From an uncultured archaeon (GTDB taxonomy: Archaea > Halobacteriota > Methanosarcinia > Methanosarcinales > Methanoperedenaceae), in NCBI GenBank assembly GCA_902384525.1, contig CABMCA010000100.1:1-48996 (forward strand): a stretch of 48,996 nt of DNA, in the 5' to 3' direction. Every line of letters starts with the position of its first letter. Within the stretch, counting starts at the first letter, position 1. Positions 7,306 through 16,226 of the stretch are shown in pieces. Made by a program: the position numbers and the translations under genes. Below the pieces are notes generated by a model. The model was not told where the DNA came from. It ran no database searches and was given only the letters and a program-made list of their open reading frames with translations.

Positions 7306-8892
7306 ATGGCAAAAAACAACAACGGAAACGGCAAAATCATAAACTCACAGGCTGCCATGGACAAGGCGGTCAAATCTGTATGCGATATATTGCGCCGCGA
7401 TAGAGCAAAAGGGGCGAGACTCTATGTGCCTGAATTAACCTGGATGTTCTTCCTGCGCTACCTTGACATAATGGAGCAGAACGAGGAGCAGAAGGCGAAA
7501 GCACTTGGCACTCCGTACAGTGAAACATTAAAAGCCCCATACCGGTGGAGGGACTGGGCTGCGCCTTTTGATAAAACAGTTCCTTTCGATGAAATGATCC
7601 GGATGAAATTACCTGGATGGAAAAGGCGCGAACTCTCAGAAAAGACAATCGGTTCCTTCCTCTCATTCGTGAATGATGACCTTTTCCCACATTTAAAGGC
7701 TATTGGAAGCGTGACAGGAGCCAGCAATAAACAAAAAGTCATTTCTGAGATATTCCGCAATAAGGAAAAGACCATTTTATCAAGCGAAACCAACCTTCAG
7801 AACGCTCTTGATAAAATTCATACGCTCTCCGAAGCCAGTATCAGCGACCAGCACATGTTCCCCATTTCACAGGCATTTGAAGGACTATTGCCAAGCCTGG
7901 GTGAAAAGAAAAATGATGGGGGACAATTCTTCACGCCGCGCGAGATTATTCGTGTGATAGTCAATGTTATCAAACCACAGATAGGTAAAACAGTTTATGA
8001 CCCTTGTTGCGGCACAGGGGGATTTCTTATTGAAGCCTACAAATCGATGTATAGCCAAAATCCTCTGGGAACACAGATAAAAGAATTAAAAACAGAAACA
8101 TTCTGGGGAAGAGAGGATGCAAGCGAAGCAATTCCCATCTGTCTTGCAAATATGATGCTGCATGACGTTGATCTTCCGCGTATCTGGCATGGCAATACCC
8201 TGACAGGCGCAGTAACTTACGGAGACCTGTTTGAAGGCGCGCCGGCGCAGTTTGATTATGTTATGACCAATCCTCCATTCGGAAGCAAAGAAGGAAAAGA
8301 TGCACAGGCGCAATTTCCATACAAATCCGGAAAAGCTCAGATTCTCTTTCTTCAGCATATTATTGATTCCCTGGCAGACGGTGGAACTTGTGGCATGGTC
8401 ATAGATGAAGGGGTCATGTTCCATACAAAGACCGCAGCATATCAGCAAACTAAACGAAAATTACTGGATGAGTGCAACCTCTTTTGTGTTATCAGCCTTC
8501 CACAGGGCGTGTTTATTAATGCAGGTGCAGGTGTAAAGACTGATTTGTTTTTCTTCACAAAAGGACGGCAGACTGAGAGAGTATGGTATTATGATATGAC
8601 CTTAACTGATGACTTCCAACTGCGAAAGGTTAACAAAGGTAATCCACTTACGATAGAAGCATTCAATGATTTCTTTGAAAGATTTGCTCTTGATCCTGAT
8701 GACCCAAAAAGAACCAGCGAGCGAAGCTGGTATGTGTCTATTGAGGAAATAAAAAAGAAAAAATATGATCTGAAGGCAACCAATGATAATGCGCCGGACT
8801 ATTCAGATAAAAGAACCACATCTGAACTAATGGTAATTATTCAGGACTCTCAAAAAGAGATCGAAGAATGCTTAAAAGTATTGAACAAATGA
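7306..8892 (+). CDS. hsdM: Type I DNA methyltransferase subunit M (HsdM)
   Basis: The 528-residue N6-adenine methyltransferase of the type I system. The N-terminal HsdM_N helical region spans roughly residues 10-150. The SAM-binding motif I is VYDPCCGTGGFLIEAY near residue 225, preceded by GGQFFTPREI, and catalytic motif IV is MTNPPFGSKE near residue 320. It has the usual family length. It needs HsdS for specificity and HsdR for cleavage. The ATG at 7306 has GGA seven bases upstream. The hsdR-hsdS-(small genes)-hsdM order is unusual, since hsdM normally sits next to hsdS. Its stop overlaps the radC start (ATGA). Confidence 0.95.
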   Translation: MAKNNNGNGKIINSQAAMDKAVKSVCDILRRDRAKGARLYVPELTWMFFLRYLDIMEQNEEQKAKALGTPYSETLKAPYRWRDWAAPFDKTVPFDEMIRMKLPGWKRRELSEKTIGSFLSFVNDDLFPHLKAIGSVTGASNKQKVISEIFRNKEKTILSSETNLQNALDKIHTLSEASISDQHMFPISQAFEGLLPSLGEKKNDGGQFFTPREIIRVIVNVIKPQIGKTVYDPCCGTGGFLIEAYKSMYSQNPLGTQIKELKTETFWGREDASEAIPICLANMMLHDVDLPRIWHGNTLTGAVTYGDLFEGAPAQFDYVMTNPPFGSKEGKDAQAQFPYKSGKAQILFLQHIIDSLADGGTCGMVIDEGVMFHTKTAAYQQTKRKLLDECNLFCVISLPQGVFINAGAGVKTDLFFFTKGRQTERVWYYDMTLTDDFQLRKVNKGNPLTIEAFNDFFERFALDPDDPKRTSERSWYVSIEEIKKKKYDLKATNDNAPDYSDKRTTSELMVIIQDSQKEIEECLKVLNK

Positions 8893-9551
8893 AGCGAATC
8901 AAAGATCTACCGCAATTTAGCAGACCAAGAGAAAAACTGAAAGAAAAAGGGGCGGGAGCTTTATCGGATATTGAGCTAACTGCTGTAATATTAGGCAGCG
9001 GCAATAAGGGTCAGGATGTTTTGTCCCTCTCCTCTAAAGTTGCAAAATTATTAGCAGAAAAAAAAGGCAAATTGAGCCATGAAGAACTTTCGAAAATTGA
9101 AGGCATCGGGCCTGCAAAAGCATCACAAATTTTAGCTGGTTTTGAACTGGCAAGAAGATATATTGTGAAGGAAACGAACAAAATAACCGGAGCTAACGAC
9201 GTATTGCTTATGATTAATGATATAGCAGGCAAACAGCAGGAACATTTTATCTGTATTTCCCTTAATGGCGCCAATGAAGTTATTGAAAAGAGAATTGTAA
9301 CCGTGGGACTGCTTGATAAAAGCCAGGTGCATCCCCGCGAAGTTTTTGCCGATGTTATCACTGACAGAGCAGCATCTGTAATTTTTGCCCATAATCATCC
9401 TTCTGGCGAAAATAAACCAAGTAATAGCGATCTGAAAATACATGAACAATTAACAGAAGCTGGCAAAATCCTCGGAATCAAGATACTTGACCATATAATC
9501 ATTTCCAGAAAAGGTTATTATAGTTTTCAGGAAAATGGCTTGATTAATTGA
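8889..9551 (+). CDS. radC: RadC/JAB-domain protein
   Basis: A 220-residue RadC-family (UPF0758) protein: an N-terminal PREKL...GAGALSDIEL region, a helix-hairpin-helix (IEGIGPAKASQIL near residues 75-88) and a C-terminal JAMM metalloprotease-like domain with AHNHPSGENKPSNSDL, giving the H-x-H and Asp zinc ligands. Its role is unproven; the name comes from an abandoned link to DNA repair, and the family is often found with mobile and defence genes. The ATG at 8889 overlaps the hsdM stop and matches the usual family start MK-I-DLP; an ATG at 8868 is possible. It looks like the last gene of the hsd island. RadC is mainly bacterial, which fits horizontal acquisition. Confidence 0.9.
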   Translation: MKRIKDLPQFSRPREKLKEKGAGALSDIELTAVILGSGNKGQDVLSLSSKVAKLLAEKKGKLSHEELSKIEGIGPAKASQILAGFELARRYIVKETNKITGANDVLLMINDIAGKQQEHFICISLNGANEVIEKRIVTVGLLDKSQVHPREVFADVITDRAASVIFAHNHPSGENKPSNSDLKIHEQLTEAGKILGIKILDHIIISRKGYYSFQENGLIN

Positions 9552-9577
9552 TGGAAAAGTATAATTGTCCCCATTTC

Positions 9578-11035
9578 TCAATTAACCGTACTCTTCCTCA
9601 GCCAGTCGATATCGCTCTGGTACAACTCCCTTAGATCCTTCAATCCAAGGCGCAGCATCGCAACGCGGCTCACGCCCAGCCCCCATGCAAGCACAGGTTG
9701 TTTGATACCCAGTGGCAGCGTGACCTCTTTCCTGAATACCCCGGCGCCTCCGAGTTCGACCCACTTTCCCCTGCTTTCGATATACACTTCAGGCTCAACG
9801 CTTGGTTCTGTGTATGGGAAATATCCGGGCCTGAAACGAACTTCATCAAAGCCCATCCTGTGATAGAACTCGGTCAGGCAGCCAAGCAGGTTCTTGAAAC
9901 TCACGCCTTTATCCATGACCACACCCTCAAGCTGTTCAAATTCAGGTGTATGTGTCGGATCAATGGCCTCGCGCCTGTATGCCCTGTCTATGCAGAAAGC
10001 TTTCACAGCCGTATCAGGATGATCTGCAAGATATTTTATCGTGACTGCTGTTGTATGCGTCCGAAGCACCTGTTTTCTTGCAACATCTTCACTCCATTTG
10101 CCTCCCCATCCGCGTGATATACCGCCGCCTTTTTCATGCATTTCCTTAACTGGTTCAATATATTCTTCGGGGAGGTCGCATTCGGTAGCAAGATGGAAAG
10201 TATCCTGCATCTCCCGCGCAGGATGCTCCTGGGGCTGGAAGAGTGCATCGAAATTCCAGAATGAGCTCTGTACAATGTCGCCTTTTATTTCGGTAAACCC
10301 CATCTCAAGGAAGATCTGCCGCATCTCGTTTATAAGACGCTGGTATGGATGGATTTTTGCGCCGTATATCGGTTTTATGGGTGTATGGATATCATAAGGG
10401 CGGATACGTGCGTTTTTCCAGGAGCCGCTTGTGATTATTGTCGGTGTTAGCTGTACAATTTCCTCTTCGATGGTCAAACCCTTTGCTGTAAGGGCTTTTC
10501 CTGCGGATGTGATTATTATTATCCTGCTCTTTTTCTCTGTTTTTTCAACAAGATTACGTTTGATCAGGTCTCTCACTGCCTCCCCGATGTCTGAAAGCGG
10601 GCCTTTCTTGAGTTTTGTGAGGATATTTTCATCTTCACCCACCTCGGCTTTCTCTATGGGAATGATCCTGTCGCCTTCAATTTTTACCCAGTTCTTCTTC
10701 CGAAGCCAGCCAAGTGCGATCCCGACCATCTGCGGCGGGAATTTCTTTTTTAATTCCGAGAGCGAAAGCGGCTCCTTTAGCGAATTCATGACCTGGCGCT
10801 CAGGAAGCGATATTTGAGCATACTGTTCCCCTTCCTTTGTAAGGTTGTATGTTGCGGTGACTGTTTCTTTTATCTCGCAAAAGCCTTTTTCAGCCAGCAT
10901 GAATGCGGATTGCATGGAAGCTTCAATGCTTAATTCCGAAGCAGCAGCAAGGTCATCAGGTGAAAATTTATCTTTTCCAGAAAGTGCCAGCAAAACCCGC
11001 TTTTCGTTATTTGTGAGATTGATAGTCAGTGTCAT
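9578..11035 (-). CDS. pheS: Phenylalanine--tRNA ligase alpha subunit (archaeal)
   Basis: The 485-residue catalytic alpha subunit of the cytoplasmic alpha2-beta2 phenylalanyl-tRNA synthetase. The archaeal/eukaryotic-type N-terminus has winged-helix DNA-binding-like domains (about residues 1-190). The class II catalytic core follows, with [10 protein letters not shown], motif 2 in [20 protein letters not shown] and motif 3 [14 protein letters not shown] near the C-terminus. No pheT lies beside it. A box A-like ATTAAATAT about 30 bases upstream of the ATG suggests a short-leader transcript. It converges on radC. Confidence 0.96.
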   Translation of the reverse strand: MTLTINLTNNEKRVLLALSGKDKFSPDDLAAASELSIEASMQSAFMLAEKGFCEIKETVTATYNLTKEGEQYAQISLPERQVMNSLKEPLSLSELKKKFPPQMVGIALGWLRKKNWVKIEGDRIIPIEKAEVGEDENILTKLKKGPLSDIGEAVRDLIKRNLVEKTEKKSRIIIITSAGKALTAKGLTIEEEIVQLTPTIITSGSWKNARIRPYDIHTPIKPIYGAKIHPYQRLINEMRQIFLEMGFTEIKGDIVQSSFWNFDALFQPQEHPAREMQDTFHLATECDLPEEYIEPVKEMHEKGGGISRGWGGKWSEDVARKQVLRTHTTAVTIKYLADHPDTAVKAFCIDRAYRREAIDPTHTPEFEQLEGVVMDKGVSFKNLLGCLTEFYHRMGFDEVRFRPGYFPYTEPSVEPEVYIESRGKWVELGGAGVFRKEVTLPLGIKQPVLAWGLGVSRVAMLRLGLKDLRELYQSDIDWLRKSTVN

Positions 11036-11089
11036 GATATGGCATCAGAATGAACAGCAGGATATTTAATCATTTTTGATGGGTCATCA

Positions 11090-11156
11090 GGTTGTATTGA
11101 TAAATAACAACCAAAAATGGTTGTTTTTTAATAAAACAATCAAAACAGTTGTTTTT
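11090..11156. promoter_or_regulatory. Array of inverted GGTTGT/ACAACC half-sites before the satD-like gene
   Basis: The perfect palindrome 11106-11125 has AACAACCA and TGGTTGTT arms around AAAA. A second inverted repeat, 11133-11155, has AAAACAA and TTGTTTT arms. A further GGTTGT half-site is at 11090-11095. The sites lie directly upstream of a box A-like TTTAAATATA (about 11154-11163), which is 25-30 bases before the ATG at 11188. Autoregulation by the downstream HTH protein is the simplest reading; this is inference. Confidence 0.6.
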
Positions 11157-11187
11157 AAATATAAAAAGAACATATAGTATTTTACCT

Positions 11188-11835
11188 ATGGCCAGGAAAC
11201 TTTATGTCATGTCAGGGGATGTGATCTCTTCCCGCCTTATAAAAAATAAGGAATCATTTCAAGAACGGCTGGAGAAAATATGCTACAGTGTAAACAAGGA
11301 CTACTCCACCGACCTGTATGCTGAATTTAAGATATTAAAAGGTATAGACGAAATAGAAGGAGTCCTGCTAAATATATCGAAAATGTATGAAATAATTACT
11401 TCGATATTGGAGCAATTATATCCATATTCGATGAGGTTTGCTTTTGTATTTGATTCCATAGATACTGCTGTAGAGACACATGATGCGTCAAGAATGGACG
11501 GCCCTGCTTTTCATAAAGTTTCGGATCTCCTCAAAAACCTGAAAGAATCAAAGCTTATTTTTGCAATGTCAACCGGTAATGATATAACAGATAACCTGAT
11601 AAGTGGACAGATCAATTCAATTCTTTTATTAAAGAAAAACTGGTCAGCAAATCAGCACTTGATAGTAAGAAAATATAGAGAAACAAATAATCAATATGAG
11701 GTGGCAAAAGAGCTTGGAATAACACAGCAGGCAGTATCAAAAGCCCTCACACGTTCTATGTGGAAAGAGATACGGTATATAGAAGAGAAATTAAATCATG
11801 TGCTTGAAAGTATGAATGAAGCCACTGGAAGATAA
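11188..11835 (+). CDS. SatD-like regulatory protein with C-terminal HTH
   Basis: A 215-residue protein resembling the SatD family: it opens with LYVMSGDVISSRLI, a hallmark of these proteins, and ends with a helix-turn-helix (YEVAKELGITQQAVSKAL, about residues 170-190). The middle RFAFVFDSIDTAVETHDAS fits the family's nucleotide-cyclase-like core. The ATG at 11188 follows a box A by about 25 bases, so the mRNA is probably leaderless. The upstream palindromes are candidate operators for this protein. Its target is unknown; SatD homologues are often paired with a small membrane protein, as here. Confidence 0.75.
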   Translation: MARKLYVMSGDVISSRLIKNKESFQERLEKICYSVNKDYSTDLYAEFKILKGIDEIEGVLLNISKMYEIITSILEQLYPYSMRFAFVFDSIDTAVETHDASRMDGPAFHKVSDLLKNLKESKLIFAMSTGNDITDNLISGQINSILLLKKNWSANQHLIVRKYRETNNQYEVAKELGITQQAVSKALTRSMWKEIRYIEEKLNHVLESMNEATGR

Positions 11836-11865
11836 ATATGATTTTTAGGGAATTGAACTTTATGG

Positions 11866-12120
11866 ATGGATTTATCCTGTTGGGCAGCTATCTTATATTA
11901 CTGGGTACAAGCGGGAATTGGAAAATGCGAAAACCTGCTTATCCTCACTTTTATGATTCTTGAGGCTTATACCGCCCTTGCTCTTGTATTTGCCGCGAAA
12001 GCCATTGTCAGGCGGGAAGATATGAGCAAAAACACTTTATTTTTCCTTGCGGGGACTATGATCAATGTGACCTATTCAATAATGATAGGATTGATACTGA
12101 AAATCTTAATAGGGAATTAA
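11866..12120 (+). CDS. Small membrane protein, possibly frameshifted at its N-terminus
   Basis: An 84-residue hydrophobic protein with at least two membrane helices (NLLILTFMILEAYTALAL and NTLFFLAGTMINVTYSIMIG) and a basic turn between them. In the overlapping frame from 11838 or 11862, MDGFILLGSYLILLGTSGNW looks like a better first helix, but that frame stops at about 11963. A one-base indel in the A-rich stretch around 11920-11935 would join the two into a three-helix protein. I kept the longer uninterrupted frame. It follows the SatD-like gene by 30 bases and is probably cotranscribed. No family recognised. Confidence 0.45.
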   Translation: MDLSCWAAILYYWVQAGIGKCENLLILTFMILEAYTALALVFAAKAIVRREDMSKNTLFFLAGTMINVTYSIMIGLILKILIGN

Positions 12121-12159
12121 TAACAAGCTATTTTTAACCCAAACCCATATTGTCAAAAA

Positions 12160-14513
12160 ATGGTAAAGTTTAAATTGGCTGACACGAAAATAAAAAAAGA
12201 TAAAATCATCAAAGATAAAATTAAAGAAAAATCCCCTAAAAAATCAAAAATAACCGATTCTGAATTTATACCAGCCAATAAGATTAATAAACCTGCACCC
12301 ACTGAAAACGAAAAAAGGATAAAAATTATCGACCTCAACCTGCCAGCCCCTGTAAAACAATTTTACCTGGATTCAGGGATCCAATCACTCTATCCCCCGC
12401 AGTCAGCAGCCATTGATGCAGGGCTTCTTGAAGGAAAGAATATCGTGGCCGCCATCCCTACAGCCTCTGGTAAAACACTCCTTGCAGAATTTGTCATGTT
12501 GCAATCGGTATTGAATGAAACTAAAAAAGGAAAAGCTCTATATATAGTGCCTCTTCGCGCTCTTGCAAGTGAAAAGTACGAACGCTTCCGCAGTTTCGAG
12601 AGCATAAAGAAAAGCGACGGGCGTGGAGTTTCAGCAGGCATTGCCACAGGTGATTTTGATTCCAACGATGAATGGCTGGGAAATTTCGATATAATCGTTG
12701 CCACCTCCGAAAAAGTTGATTCACTGCTCCGGAACAGGTCGCACTGGATTAGTGAGATTACAGTAGTGATCGCAGATGAGGTGCATCTTATTGACTCGCC
12801 TGACCGCGGGCCAACGCTTGAGATAGTACTCGCGAAATTGATAAAACTTAGACCCCAGTTAATAGCGCTTTCAGCAACTATCGGAAATGCCCGGGAAGTA
12901 GCAAAATGGCTTTCTGCAGAACTTGTTTTGAGTGAATGGCGCCCCATCGTATTAAAAGAAGGAGTCTTTTTCGGGAATGCCATTACTTTTGGGGACAGGA
13001 GCCAGCGTGAGGTCAAGGAATTCCACAGGGACAGCGCCATATCACTCGTTGCCGATACTATAAAAGAGGGGGGACAGTGCCTTGTTTTGAAAGCAGCAGG
13101 AAGAACACTGAAGGTATGGCAGGGCGCATGGGTATTTCAATATCAAAACTTCTGGATAATGATACTAGGGAAAAACTAAAAAATCTCGCGGCAGAAGTTC
13201 ATGAAACAAGTGAAGTGGATACTGCAAAAAAACTTGCGATGTGTGTCGCGAACGGGAGTGCATTCCATCATGCTGGTCTTATTTCAGAGCAGCGAAAGCT
13301 TATCGAAGGAGGATTTCGTAATGGAATTATAAAAGTAATAGCAGCGACACCAACACTCGCAGCGGGGCTGAATCTTCCCGCGCGGCGGGTGATAATCAAA
13401 GGTTACAGGCGTTATGATGTGAATTTTGGCCAGGTCCCCATACCTGTTCTTGAATACAAGCAAATGGCAGGAAGAGCAGGAAGGCCGAGGCTTGATCCCT
13501 ATGGTGAATCTGTCCTTGTTGCAAAAACTTATGATGAACTGGATGAACTCAAGAAACAGTATGTGCTTGCGGGTCCTGAAAAAATATGGTCAAAACTTGG
13601 CTCTGAAAATGCATTACGCACACACATCCTTTCTTTGATCGTTACAGGATTTGCAAGAGATATGGTTGAATTGCTGGAGTTCATGCGTGCTACTTTTTAT
13701 TCCGCCCAGCAGGAACCATGGAGCCTCAAAGTTGTGATCGACAATATAATCCGTTTCCTTGTTGAAAAGAAAATGATCGTTCAAAAAGACGGGCTTTTTG
13801 CCACCCGTCTTGGAGAAATGGTTTCACGATTGTATATCGATCCGCTTTCAGCTTCATTGATGATCGAAGGGATGGAAAAGATTGAAGAAAAAGGCATGCA
13901 ATTTACAGAAATGACGCTTCTGCATCTTATTGCCTCGACGCCCGATATGCGCCAGCTTTATCTGCGCTCAAATGATTACAACTGGCTAAGCGATCTTGTC
14001 ATGGACCACCATACCGAATTCGTACATATACCGGCCCAGTTCAAGGTTGATTACGAATGGTTCCTCTCACAGGTAAAAACAGCATGTGTGATGCTTGACT
14101 GGATAAATGAGATCAAAGAAGAAGACATCGTAAAAAAATTCGGGATCGGAGAAGGGGATATCAGGGCGCTTTCAGAAACAACGCTCTGGCTTGTCCATTC
14201 AATGGCTGAACTTGGAATATTTCTAAAACGTTCATCGTCAGGTAAAGCAAGGGAACTTGAAAAACGAGTCGAATATGGGGCAAGTCCCGAGCTTCTCGAT
14301 CTTATCCAGATCCGGGGCATCGGAAGGGTACGCGCGCGCAAGTTATTTGATGCGGGAATAAAAGATATGGAGACGCTGCGGGCGCAAGAGCCAGATAAAG
14401 TTGCAAAGATCATAGGCACAAAAGTCGCGATAAAAGTCTTAAAACAGATAGGTGTCACTCCCCCGCCGGAAGAAAAATCGGAAGAACAACGCAAACTTCA
14501 TGACTTTGGGTAA
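12160..14513 (+). pseudogene. hel308: Hel308-type Ski2-like DNA helicase, interrupted by one frameshift
   Basis: This encodes a superfamily 2 3'-5' helicase of the Hel308 family, acting at stalled replication forks. The first part (frame from 12160) has a Lys-rich N-terminal extension, the [13 protein letters not shown] opening, Walker [13 protein letters not shown] box IADEVHLID and motif III LSATIGN. The second part (frame ending at 14513) carries [10 protein letters not shown], motif V TPTLAAGLNLPARR, motif VI QMAGRAGRP, a winged-helix/ratchet region and a C-terminal helix-hairpin-helix (IRGIGRVRARKLF). The frames meet in the T run at 13084-13087: one extra T restores [12 protein letters not shown], the expected motif IV. 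It may be a homopolymer sequencing error rather than a dead gene. Confidence 0.88.
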
Positions 14514-14554
14514 ATTTAAATACTTCTCATACCGTAAATGAGTCGAGTGATAAA

Positions 14555-15499
14555 TTGACTTTAACGGGATTATTGTATAGTGGCTATGAGGTATTACTTG
14601 CCAGGGAAATAAAGGACAAGCCTGTTCCTGAGCATGTTGCCATTATAATGGATGGCAACAGGAGGTTTGCAAGAACCCGGGGCCTGGCACAATATTATGG
14701 CCATTTCAAGGGAGCAGACACTACAGAAAAAGTCCTTGACTGGAGTTTTGACCTCGGAATTAAGCAGCTTACTGTTTATGCTTTTTCAACAGAGAATTTC
14801 GAGAGGGATGAGGTTGAGAAAAATAAGCTTTTTGAACTTATCGGGATCAAGTTCGATAAAATATGCACAGATCAGCGTACCCATAAACGCCGGATGAGGG
14901 TCAGGGTCCTGGGTAATATAGACCTGCTTCCGCCAGCATTGAAATCATCTGCGAAACATGCTGAGGAAATAACAAGGAATTACAATGGCGTGTATCTGAA
15001 TGTGGCTCTTGCTTATGGAGGACGGCAGGAACTTGTGGATGCGGCGCGAAAGATGGCGGGCAAGGTCAAAAATGGCGAATTATCTATAAAAGATATTAAT
15101 GAGGAGACTATTTCTAATAATTTATATCCTTCAAGCGGTTCTGTTCCGTATGTAGATCTTATTATCAGGACAGGTGGGGATGAAAGGATTTCAAATTTCC
15201 TTCCATGGCAGGCCAACGGTAATGAGTGTGCCGCATATTTTTGCGCTCCTTTCTGGCCTGAGTTCCGGCGTATTGACCTTCTTCGCGCCATTCGCACATT
15301 CCAGACACGAGAGCATGAAAGACAAAAGAATACCATTATACGGGTTGTGAAACTTTTAAGCTATTATGGTATGGTGGAAGTGGAAGACGTCATTCGAATA
15401 TCGAGGAGATCCATAACGATCCCGAAGGAAGAAGTTGTAAATATACTTCATGAAGTTGCACGACGTAATGTAGTATTGAATAATATGATCAAGTGGTAG
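14555..15499 (+). CDS. uppS: Cis-prenyltransferase, catalytic (UppS family)
   Basis: A 314-residue cis-prenyltransferase that condenses isopentenyl diphosphate into long polyprenyl diphosphates, the source of lipid carriers for glycosylation. The catalytic P-loop is intact: PEHVAIIMDGNRRFAR with catalytic D33. The C-terminal substrate/Mg motif is LIIRTGGDERISNFLPWQ. The TTG at 14555 is the only start giving the usual N-terminus (L-x-SGYE-LL-REI); an upstream ATG at 14538 is out of frame and stops at once. It begins 41 bases after hel308 and converges on a degenerate paralogue, 12 bases between the stops. Confidence 0.93.
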   Translation: MTLTGLLYSGYEVLLAREIKDKPVPEHVAIIMDGNRRFARTRGLAQYYGHFKGADTTEKVLDWSFDLGIKQLTVYAFSTENFERDEVEKNKLFELIGIKFDKICTDQRTHKRRMRVRVLGNIDLLPPALKSSAKHAEEITRNYNGVYLNVALAYGGRQELVDAARKMAGKVKNGELSIKDINEETISNNLYPSSGSVPYVDLIIRTGGDERISNFLPWQANGNECAAYFCAPFWPEFRRIDLLRAIRTFQTREHERQKNTIIRVVKLLSYYGMVEVEDVIRISRRSITIPKEEVVNILHEVARRNVVLNNMIKW

Positions 15500-15511
15500 T
15501 TTTTTAATTGA

Positions 15512-16165
15512 TCATTTCCCGAATCTTCTTTTCCGTTTCTGGAAATCCCTTAACACTCTCAGGAAGTCAACCTTCCTGAAATCCAGCCAGTTGACGTCTG
15601 TAAAATAAAGTTCAGAATAAACAGACTGCCAGATAAGAAAATCAGTCAATCTTTTTCCTCCTGCCCGGATAACAATATCAGGCTCCGATTTAAATAATAA
15701 ATGGGATTCGATCACATCTTCATTTATAGTATCAGGAGATAAGTTCCCCTCTTTTACCTGGAACATGACCTCTTTCAATGCTCTTGTCAATTCATATTTT
15801 CCGCTGTAACCAAGTGATATATCAATAATCATATCTTCTGTTTTGTGTTTACTTATTTCTTTGTCCCCTCTTTTAATGATATTAATATTTGGTGTGATAT
15901 TTTTAAGTGCCGGCGGAATTTCTGTTGATAGTTTATTGCAGATTTGATTGCTGATGTGGGTATCCACTTCGATTATATTAATATAAACAGTAACGGTCTT
16001 TACTCCGGTCTCTTTGCACCAGCACGCAAATGAATTTAATTTCAGATAATCCGTATCGGCAAAAAGATCACTTTCAAAAAGTGCAAGAACAATATGATCC
16101 GGAACATTCATTTCTTTTATCTTTGTCTTAAGTTTCCATTCATATAATTTTGAGATAAATCCCAT
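15512..16165 (-). CDS. Degenerate cis-prenyltransferase paralogue, likely non-catalytic partner
   Basis: A 217-residue UppS-family protein. It aligns with its neighbour from the start (LYEWKLKTKIKEMNVPDHIV), but the catalytic DGNRR is replaced by ESDLF (the Asp becomes E31). The C-terminal RAGGKRLTDFLIWQ keeps the R-x-GG and F-WQ features. A protein that loses the Asp motif but retains the C-terminal R-x-G element matches the NgBR/Nus1-type subunit of heteromeric cis-prenyltransferases; a heteromeric enzyme has been described in Methanosarcina mazei. I infer that it forms a complex with the 14555-15499 product. It is divergent from the DUF92 gene, only about 60 bases between the two starts. 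Confidence 0.85.
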   Translation of the reverse strand: MGFISKLYEWKLKTKIKEMNVPDHIVLALFESDLFADTDYLKLNSFACWCKETGVKTVTVYINIIEVDTHISNQICNKLSTEIPPALKNITPNINIIKRGDKEISKHKTEDMIIDISLGYSGKYELTRALKEVMFQVKEGNLSPDTINEDVIESHLLFKSEPDIVIRAGGKRLTDFLIWQSVYSELYFTDVNWLDFRKVDFLRVLRDFQKRKRRFGK

Positions 16166-16226
16166 CGCCCTTTTATTGGAGTATAAGGATAAAGTATTTG
16201 CCTGTAAATACCATTTCTGGGAACAA

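Noticed and set aside
9582-9764. Extra leftward frame within the end of pheS
   Set aside because: Shadow of pheS in another frame.
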